From contig JARVKI010000004.1 in the NCBI GenBank assembly GCA_036674765.1, forward strand, positions 1 through 64,000: 64,000 nucleotides of DNA, in the 5' to 3' direction. The stretch comes from Seiridium cupressi (taxonomy: Eukaryota > Ascomycota > Sordariomycetes > Amphisphaeriales > Sporocadaceae). Made by a program: the position numbers and the translations under genes. This document shows, piece after piece, positions 56,287 through 64,000 of the stretch (position 1 is its first letter; every line of letters starts with the position of its first letter). The notes under the pieces are model-generated. The model saw nothing but the letters and a program-made list of their open reading frames with translations, was not told the DNA's origin and ran no database searches.

Positions 56287-58826
56287 TTTGTATTACTGCC
56301 AAGAGAGTGAACAGCGTCGAAGGAAAAAAGAGTAGACGTTAAAGGTTGATGAGTTGACGAGCACAATAAATATATATATATATAAAGCAGTTAATGCGAT
56401 ATGTCGTCGTGAAGTGAATTCAAGAGGAGGATTGTTTGAGGGTGGAAACAAGAGCACAATACGGCCCCTGATGGAGTGAAGTTAAGAATAAGGTTGGATT
56501 GCCTGCTCGGGAGTCGCTCTAGCACGGTCGCTAAAAAATGCACAATGCCACGCTACATTGTACACAATCGGATCGGAGGGTCGCCCCACATTGGCGTACC
56601 CTCCAGGGCTGATTCAGATCATCGTGGAGACTACCTAAAGGTAACCTAGCATCTGTCATCCGAACTGCTACCCTGATGTGATGGAGAGCTTGGATAGAGA
56701 CACATCTATCGGACAGCTGCGAGTGTAGCGCTCCAAAGCACGGCCAAAATGAGGGCGAGCTGCAGCCCGGCTAGTCCAGCCGTTGACGAAGCGTTCTGGA
56801 ATGTGGGAGGGCATTGCATGCGCCCATGGATTTGTAGTGGGAAAGCATGCACGATTTTAAGCCAGGCGCCAAATCTGCAGGACAAAATGAGAGGGTTATC
56901 GTTTGCAACCCGGTAGCCCCCTTCTCCGCAGGGAACTTGGGGGAGAAAACCGCAACCAAACACTATGATGTTAATCCCGTGAACAAAGACACTTTTCTCT
57001 GCCAACTCTGAGCTCTCGTATGTAGCCATGCAACTCGTATATGGGAAGGAAATGAGTAATTCGGAGGTTACTTCTGAGGCTCATTATCCAAACAAGTCCG
57101 ACAGTATCTTTGCTAGCGAGATGCATTGAAGACGCTGTGATTGGCCCCTCTGTCACCACACAGCATTATAGAAAACTCTCATCCTGTTTGCTGTACTTGT
57201 TATACTTTTTTGCATCTGTATCCCAAAGCCGCCTCTCTGGCGCGGCAGCGGGAATGAAGCCGAACCAGACCTCTGGAATCGGTTGCTCCAACCACCCCCA
57301 CACATGGAAAGCAAAATGCTTGCCGCCATCCGGGCTTGGTCTATTCTTAAAACACATCCCAGGGTGACAATTTCCGATTTGGTTGCACCATATTGAAAAA
57401 ACCACCGCATCTGTGCATGTACCCTGCCCTGCATCTGCTTGAGATGCAACGCCTGCGACTACTTACCGTATGGCGCCTAGCCGTTCAGGGAGGCACGGCA
57501 CACGATAGCCCGCCTGTATTTCGGATCATGTCCAATCTGGTGATTTTACGAAACCTGAGCCAGTTCGCAGGACTGTAGACACAGTCTCAGGGTAGAGCAG
57601 GGATAACGCCAGTGCTCAACTGAGATGTCGGAATGTTGCCGTTGATATACCTGCCAAGAGAATATTATCACCACAGAGCTTGTGTTATAGCATAACTTGC
57701 ACCAATTCGATCTATATTCCAATTTTCGCGTGAGAGCAGCAGAAGACTTGAGGCATTCAATTCACCCCTCGGGGTCTGCTGAGGCGCAATCCCCACAATA
57801 CCTGACCCGCTCACCCATCTCTTCTCGCTTGGAGGGATTAGCACTAGCTCTCTGGAGGGGATTGAGGGACCACAGGGACCAATCTGAGAATCACGCTGCC
57901 GGTGGAGGTTCCTTGCCGCCGTCAAGCCAAACCCAATGCCAATCCGCCATCTTGCGTGACGAAGGATTCCGTTTGCCTTCTCCTTCTCTCCATCTTCCGT
58001 ACCGGCAGAGAAAAACCACGTTTCCGGTGACTGAGCGTAGAAAAATTCGGGGGACTCCTCCACGGCAGTTTCCTTTTTCTTCCCTCTCATTGTCTTTTGG
58101 TCGTCTCGTCGTCTTCTAGCCACCACCACTCCTGGTCGTCGTCGTTTCCATCTGCTTCGCTGTTTCCCTTATCGACCGCCGTTTCGATCGGTCGTCTTCT
58201 CACTGGGCCCTCTTGTCTAGCGAATCTCCTCTCGTCTTCTATTCTCCTAGAAAGTCAAGTCAGATCGCATCGCATCGCATCGTCTCGGCGTCGGCGTCCT
58301 CTTCGAGCATTTCGAATCGCAGCGCTTGAGCCTTCCTTTCATTGGGCTCGCATCTCTCATCTCTCCTCTCCGTATTGCGCATACCCTCTACTTCGGAACA
58401 CGGCCGTCTTACTTTGAGGCTTTCGATTTACATTTTTCGCCTTCTGCCCAGCTCAGGAGAAGTCGGTGTTCGAGCAATCTGACCGCGTTGAGACACTATT
58501 GTGTGATTTGCGCCCTCATTTGATTCCAATCTCCTTGAGCCCCGCCGAAAAAAAAACTCTTGGGCCAGAGCTGGTTGCAGAAGCTGCAATTGCCTGTTTT
58601 CCTTGAGAATTCCTCAGGTCTGAGGTGTTAACTGCTCCCCAGTGAATTTCAGGTCGCGGCACCGTTTGCGACTTAAATTCGATTGGCCCACCGCCTTGAA
58701 CATCCACCAATCTAAAGCTGCTTTGCGCCGTGCTTTTAATCTCCAGCAACGCCGGACCGCGAAACACCACCTCCGTGCTTCCCACCTCCAAAAGCTCCTA
58801 TCTACGAGCCACGCATCCCCGACAAC
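56287..58826. other. Divergent intergenic region between MED2-like and PUB1-like genes
   Basis: 2.5 kb. A (TA)n stretch at about 56369-56385 lies 85 nt upstream of the MED2-like start and could serve as its TATA element. 56700-57450 has minus-strand frames, one ending in a GPI-signal-like hydrophobic tail, which I could not join into a gene. From about 57930 to 58826 the plus strand is CT-rich with a GCATC repeat (58264-58282) and many upstream ATGs, consistent with a long leader, perhaps with an intron, of the PUB1-like gene. Confidence 0.5.
58264..58282. repeat. GCATC pentanucleotide repeat in the PUB1 leader
   Basis: About three and a half tandem TCGCA/GCATC units, followed by two GGCGTC units. 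It resembles the repeat in the phosphodiesterase leader near 25275. Confidence 0.7.
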
Positions 58827-60569
58827 ATGGCTGAGAACGGACCGCCCCCGACCAGCAACCAGCTGCCGCCTCCGCCCCAGCCGAATGCCGGCGCCCCTGG
58901 CTTCGACAACGGTCAGAATGGCCAATCCAACCCGGCTCACATGCCGCCGCCGCCCCTGCACATCCCGCAGAATACGAACCCGATCCCGACGGCCATCACC
59001 TCTCCCATGTCCGGCGACCAGAGTGGAATGATGTCGCCGACCAGCGGTGGTCCATTCACGCGCCGCATGGCACCTGAGCCTAATAAGCGGGCGCTTTATG
59101 TCGGTGGACTTGACCCCCGTGTGACGGAGGACGTTCTGCGTCAAATTTTCGAGACTACTGGCCATGTTCAGAATGTAAAGATTATCCCTGACAAGAACGT
59201 AAGTGGAAACCTCGAAGCTCTGGGGAGCTCTTCCGTAAGCAAACGCTGCCCGAGCGCTCCTTTATACGTATCTTTGATACATCTGCACGCCTGGGCAACA
59301 GCTAATTCCAAGAGTAGCAGAAGGGATACAACTACGGCTTCATCGAGTATGATGACCCCGGTGCTGCTGAGCGTGCTTTGCAGACGCTGAATGGTCGGCG
59401 TGTTCACCAAGCCGTAAGTCTTGAACTGGCCGCACCACTATTTATCAGACTTGCTCACCGCGCGTACAGGAAATTCGAGTCAATTGGGCCTATCAGTCAA
59501 ACACAACAAGCAAGGAGGATACCTCCGGCCACTTCCACATTTTTGTTGGCGATCTGTCCAATGAAGTCAATGACGAAGTCCTCTTGCAAGCGTTCTCTGC
59601 ATTCGGCACCATTTCCGAGGCTCGTGTCATGTGGGATATGAAAACCGGACGATCCCGCGGCTACGGATTTGTCGCTTTCCGTGATCGCGCTGATGCTGAG
59701 AAGGCCTTGAGTTCCATGGATGGAGAGTGGTTGGGTTCTCGAGCCATTCGCTGCAACTGGGCAAACCAGAAGGGCCAGCCCTCGATCGCTCAGCAGCAGG
59801 CAATGGCCGCTATGGGCATGACACCCACCACTCCCTACGGGCACCACCACTTTCCCACGCACGGCATTCAGAGCTATGATATGATTGTTGGCCAAACTCC
59901 TGCATGGCAGACCACCTGCTATGTCGGAAATCTGACTCCCTACACGACGCAGAACGATCTCGTACCCCTCTTCTCAAACTTTGGTTATGTGCAAGAGTCG
60001 AGGATGCAGGCAGACCGAGGCTTTGCTTTCATCAAGATGGATTCGCACGAGAACGCTGCCATGGCCATCTGTCAACTTAATGGGTACCAGGTCAATGGTC
60101 GACCCTTGAAGTGCAGCGTAAGTGGATATATAAAACAAAGCGATCATCAGGTGCTAACAACAAGCAGTGGGGCAAAGACAAGACTCCGAACTCCGCGACG
60201 GGAGGCTTTGATCCTTCTCAGCAAGCTTACAGTCCTCAGAGTGCTCACGCGCCTGGAGGCTATCCCGGCACACCTTCTACCTACTTCCCCCAGTATGGCG
60301 GTACGTTGAACTCTCCTGGAACTCGGTGCCTCTGCGCTTCCGTTACTGATATCAAAGTAGGCCAATACGGTACTCCTGTAGCACAGCAACAGCCCTATGC
60401 TGGCGCTCCCGCCCAGTCACCCGCAGGCTACAACCCTCAACCTATGGGTTATGCCGGTCCACCCAGTGCTGGCGGCTATGGCCGTGGTCAACAGGCTCCT
60501 AACCCGCAATGGACTTCACCTCCTCCGGGACAGAACTTCAACAATGGGTTTCCTGGCTATCAGGGCTAG
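58827..60569 (+). CDS. PUB1: Three-RRM poly(U)/AU-binding protein, Pub1/TIA-1 type
   Basis: mRNA-binding protein that in yeast stabilises transcripts and enters stress granules. Exons 58827-59198, 59321-59413, 59470-60117, 60168-60300 and 60361-60569 give 484 aa. A Pro/Gln/Asn-rich N-terminus (1-85) is followed by RRM1 (about 89-162, ALYVGGLDP and NYGFIEY), RRM2 (about 178-253, IFVGDLSNEV and SRGYGFVAF) and RRM3 (about 303-371, CYVGNLTPYT and DRGFAFIKM). The C-terminus is a Gly/Tyr/Pro/Gln-rich low-complexity domain, apt for phase separation. The PDKN|KGYNYGFIEY junction restores RRM1; intron 1 is 122 nt, the others 50-60 nt. Introns break RRM1 twice and the end of RRM3, so unspliced readings show only pieces. 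Confidence 0.94.
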
Positions 60570-63303
60570 GCAACATTGAGAGTGAAGTGCTTGTTGTTTC
60601 CCATCTTCTTTCACTGCTCTGCACATTCGATTTGAGGGACAGGTTTTTCTGAGGAGGGAAAAGGCCGGAAACATGATGTTCTATGTGCTCATGATATCCT
60701 TGACAGTTTCTGATGTTTCGCAAAAAAAAAAAAGCACTCTGCAAGGGATCGATCTTCAGCGATGGGATTGGGCAAAGACTGGAGATTTTCTTTCTTTTTC
60801 TAGCTTCGTATTTCATCTTTGATTTCGCATATTTTCCGTCTCTCTTGAAGGTAGCACTGCTACTAACCGCTCGAAGGAGGATTCCCTAAGTGCTTATTAA
60901 CCTCGCTTTTCGAAAATTTGGGCTTGTCTATCGTTCTTTCTTCCTGATACCTCCCAGCATGTGCGGGATACGACTGAGACGACGTTATGTCAAGATTTCC
61001 TCTATAATCTGCATTGTCATCTGAAGAGCTGCTGGAACAAACTGGTGTATGTCTATTGCCGAGCGATTGCAAGGTCTTGCGGGTTAGCATTAAGGATACC
61101 GGGGGTCTTGATACAGGAAACAGGGTTTCGATGGAAAGTGCAGAAGAAAACTGTTACTTCTGCTGCATGATGAGAAAGGCAGGCGCGGATGAAATGAAGA
61201 ATTTACTCCGCAGACTGGGAATTGTGACCCGTGCCAGCCCGCGGAGACCCCGACTATATGCTTTCAACGTGACAAGAGAATCCCGGCACAGGCTCGCACT
61301 TCATCACTTGTTGAACTGTCGCTGGTCTTGGACTTTGGCAAGCGAAGTGTCCAACGCAATTGGTTGAGCACGCTGCGAAAGCCGTGTTCTGCCTTAATGG
61401 TTGTGGAACTCGGCACATAAAGTATGTAGCTACCTAAATCCTCCCCCTCACATTCACGGAGAGGATCAGATCAGACTCCAGGCAGATCTTCGCCTCTTAC
61501 GAGATTTCCTTTTGCATCATAAGCCTTGAGCCGTAAGATCTTCTCTGATACGGCGCATTATTCAGCGAATTCGAAATCGGAAAAGCAGGGTCCAGGGAGG
61601 GGCTGGCTTTGGGATACCCCGGTTGCACCGTTCCGCTGGCTGGGCTCTGGCGTCATTGGGCTGTAAAGATCTGTCACCTCAAATGGGAGCTTGCGGCCTC
61701 ATGATTGGGCGCTGGGTGGACCAGTGCTCGTGCCCAACGGGACTTTGATCAATGCACCGACAGATTTTGATGCAACTTCGAGGTCGGGTTGGTACGAAAC
61801 AGGGTGATCTTTATTTCCAATGTCGACTGCTGGCGCGGTTGCGTGCTGAAGTCTGGAATTTGATATGAATCATCAATATTCCAAGGGAACCTTGGGCCGC
61901 AGGGCCAATGTAAGAAACGCGCCGGCTGACATGTCTATGGTGGTAGTTATCAAGTGCTTAGAGGAGTGCGTGCACCCCTGTAGTAGGAAATTCCATTATG
62001 TTTTGAAAGTAATTTTGCTTCTCGTTCTGCTTACAATGGGTGTGATCTTCAAAGGCCTTAATGCGCTGTTTCGGGGTCGTATTACGGTTCTGATTACATC
62101 TCGAGTCAGTCAAAGGGGACATAAGTGCATTCACCGAAAAGATCGTGGAACGGGCGATTAATTGTTTGTGTCATGATATCTAGTCTTGTTCTACGCCTGC
62201 TAACTTAGATGCTGATCCGCCGTGCCGTAGTTCAGAACGAGCCACGACGGCTTGCCCCAATTTCACCACCTAGGACGATGGGTGCACTGAATAAACGTCT
62301 TGCCAGAGACCATGACCGATTGTGTTGTTGAGAGTCCTTAAGAGTCAGTGCGAAATGAGAGTCAACTCGTACGATAGTTGAAGGTAAAATGGAATGAAGA
62401 GGTAGATAGATGTGAGGTGATTGGCTGAGCCCAAGTCTGTCCATGTATGTACCAAAGCACTGCTAGGTAGGCCAGCGATCTTTAGCTTTGTCCTCTTGCA
62501 CGACCCGTACCACTTCTGGCGGAAGGCAGGCGCCATCACTTGCGCTCATGTAACTGCAACTGCAACCTTACGAAGACTTGCTTTTTTGTTTTTCCTCGCT
62601 CAAGGTGCGCTTTCTTGCACCCCAAGCCCGAAGAATCAACGCGGCTGTGATTGCAACGTCCATCGTCTCTTGTTGGCCCGACGCGCGCTGCCAACGGACC
62701 TATTCACCCTCAGCATCGTTGCAGGCCTGGGCGACCGACCCCCACAATCACTGGGCCGACGGCTCCAAATTCCCCTCCATCTGCCGCCATCCTTCCTCTT
62801 CTTCCTGACGACCAGCAGTCGAGCGGCCAGCCCGACCTGGCAGCGACCTGACGTAGACTAGCACCAGCTATCACACATCAACTCCCTCGACGCAACCTTT
62901 TCGAAACAGGCACCGCATTGCTCTTGGGTACCGTATTGTACTTGCATCTTCCGACCATGAATTCCTAATCCACCGTTATACTGAATACACTATCGTTTTG
63001 GACCTCGTCTGGTCCAGCCCGATCTGCAATCTTCTCTATTCTTCCCTCCCCTCGGTTGCTGAGCCGAACTGAAGCTGGACCCAACCTAGCCGGCCAAGCG
63101 AGCTCTCTGACTTGCACTTGGCCTAACGCGCGTCTGACTGGCAGGAGCAAGAGGCGCCAACAGCAATCCTCTTCAGCCATTCCGGCTAACCGTTTTCCTA
63201 CGAACCGACTTCTGTGTCCTCAACCACCCAGAGCACTACATACTCCGTATTCTCACCTCCCTCCGTATATCCCCTCGTCCATACTCCATCGTCCTCCGCG
63301 ACC
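60570..63303. other. Intergenic region, PUB1 3' flank and long YAK1 leader
   Basis: 2.7 kb. A 12-A run (about 60722-60733) and AT-rich DNA mark the PUB1 3' flank. Frames near 61014-61367 and 61865-62161 have no family features. From about 62560 to 63303 the DNA is C-rich with CT tracts and is probably the YAK1 leader. Confidence 0.5.
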
Positions 63304-64000
63304 ATGGATCAATGGCAGGGCTACTCAGATGCCGCCGGCGGGTCGCAGCGAAGATACAATGGCAACGGCCAGCGAGACTATGCCCAGCAGAATAGCCAGG
63401 CCCAGCAGTCTCCGGGAGGTCTGAGATACGACCAGTATGGGAACTTGACGCAGAGTAGCGCGACCTCGCCCATGACCACCCCGCAACTGCGCGATAACAA
63501 CGGCGACGTCCCCATGGCAGACGCCCACGATGCTTATGGCGCCATGAAGTACCCCATGCGGCCACATCACCAGTCTCACCTCTCCGGCGGCCGCTCTGCT
63601 GCCATGAACTTGCACTCGGAGCCCTCTGCTGCCGCACAACGCTATTCACCCATGGAGGTGTTGTCACCGACCTCGCCTTACCCACCCAAGTCTGCTAGCG
63701 GTCAATTCTCACCTCAACGACAGTCACCGACACGCGCCAACAGCGACTATCCATCAAGCACTTACTACAGCAGCAGCAGGCAAGGGTCGCAACTTCCCTC
63801 GATTGCGACTTACGGGAACAATGGCCAAGACAGTCAACCAAACTCGGCCGCACCGTTCGACGGCGGCGCTAATGACATGAAGTCGCCGAGGCGAGCCTTC
63901 CAGCCGGCTCAGCTGCCGGAGAAGAAGCCAGTGCCTGAGTTCAAGAAGCTCAGGACCATGTCCGACTTGCGACCTACCGTCAATACACAGCCGGCATTCC
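63304..64000 (+). CDS. YAK1: Dual-specificity kinase Yak1, N-terminal part (runs off the window)
   Basis: An open frame starts at the ATG at 63304 (context ACC before ATG) and continues without a stop to the window end, 232 codons. It begins MDQWQGYSDAAGG and is rich in Gln, Ser, Pro and Tyr, a disordered region with several Ser-Pro sites. It ends in EFKKLRTMSDLRPTVNTQPAF, the conserved block that precedes the kinase domain in fungal Yak1 (DYRK family). The kinase domain itself lies beyond 64000. Yak1 restrains growth and promotes stress responses and is opposed by PKA in yeast. The assignment rests on this one block and on the N-terminal composition. Confidence 0.8.
   Translation, partial: MDQWQGYSDAAGGSQRRYNGNGQRDYAQQNSQAQQSPGGLRYDQYGNLTQSSATSPMTTPQLRDNNGDVPMADAHDAYGAMKYPMRPHHQSHLSGGRSAAMNLHSEPSAAAQRYSPMEVLSPTSPYPPKSASGQFSPQRQSPTRANSDYPSSTYYSSSRQGSQLPSIATYGNNGQDSQPNSAAPFDGGANDMKSPRRAFQPAQLPEKKPVPEFKKLRTMSDLRPTVNTQPAF

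Noticed and set aside
57166..57405. Minus-strand frame reading GMCFKNRPSPDGG..
   Set aside because: Looks protein-like, but I found no family, no signal peptide and no splice set; the opposite strand is open as well.
61865..62161. 98-codon plus-strand frame with a hydrophobic segment
   Set aside because: No family features and no leader or splice support.

Overview
This window is nuclear DNA from a filamentous ascomycete (Pezizomycotina). The evidence is the set of short spliceosomal introns (about 45 to 131 nt, nearly all GT..AG with CTAAC/CTGAC-like branch sites), intron-poor long exons, and a gene set found in such fungi: Ste23-type insulinase, Ubp12-type deubiquitinase, Pde2-type cAMP phosphodiesterase, Pex8 and Pub1 and Yak1 orthologues, a DUF3669 protein and a fungal caspase-like protein. 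I cannot name the class or genus from the sequence alone. The first 74 bases are pure C, which looks like a contig-end artefact and not a telomere.

Layout. 0.3-2.5 kb: a head-to-head pair, a mitochondrial complex I zinc subunit (NDUFS6-like, minus) and an exosome cofactor Mpp6-like protein (plus). 2.5-7.5 kb: gene-poor. 7.5-17.4 kb: two large plus-strand housekeeping genes, the M16 metalloprotease STE23 and the deubiquitinase UBP12. 17.4-25.9 kb: 8.5 kb without a recognisable gene, ending in the leader of the cAMP phosphodiesterase (25.9-28.7 kb). 29.7-34.2 kb: an accessory-looking patch with a DUF3669 protein whose sequence resembles a worn protein kinase, a caspase-like protein that lacks the catalytic His, and a Cys-rich single-pass surface protein. 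34.9-40.5 kb: a compact core block with isoprenylcysteine methyltransferase (STE14 type), a maltose-type O-acetyltransferase, a TMEM170-like membrane protein (3' ends only 13 nt from the previous gene) and the peroxin PEX8 ending in a PTS1 tripeptide. 42.2-52.3 kb: four spaced genes, a membrane-anchored aspartic-protease-like protein without catalytic Asp, a double-PH protein, a secreted GH5 glycoside hydrolase, and an unrecognised multi-pass membrane protein in four exons on the minus strand. 52.3-55 kb is AT-richer and holds only hydrophobic broken frames. 55-64 kb: a Mediator subunit 2-like gene, a PUB1/TIA-1-type three-RRM protein, and the 5' part of YAK1 running off the end.

How the genes relate. 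Most are independent housekeeping genes and no operon-like or biosynthetic cluster is visible. Two functional echoes are worth noting: STE23 and STE14 types both act on prenylated peptide pheromones in yeast, and PDE2 and YAK1 both lie on the cAMP/PKA axis. They are 25-35 kb apart and the linkage is probably chance. The least described parts are the 29.7-34.2 kb patch and the four-exon membrane protein at 51.2-52.3 kb. Gene models were spliced by eye; exon boundaries are given in each entry.
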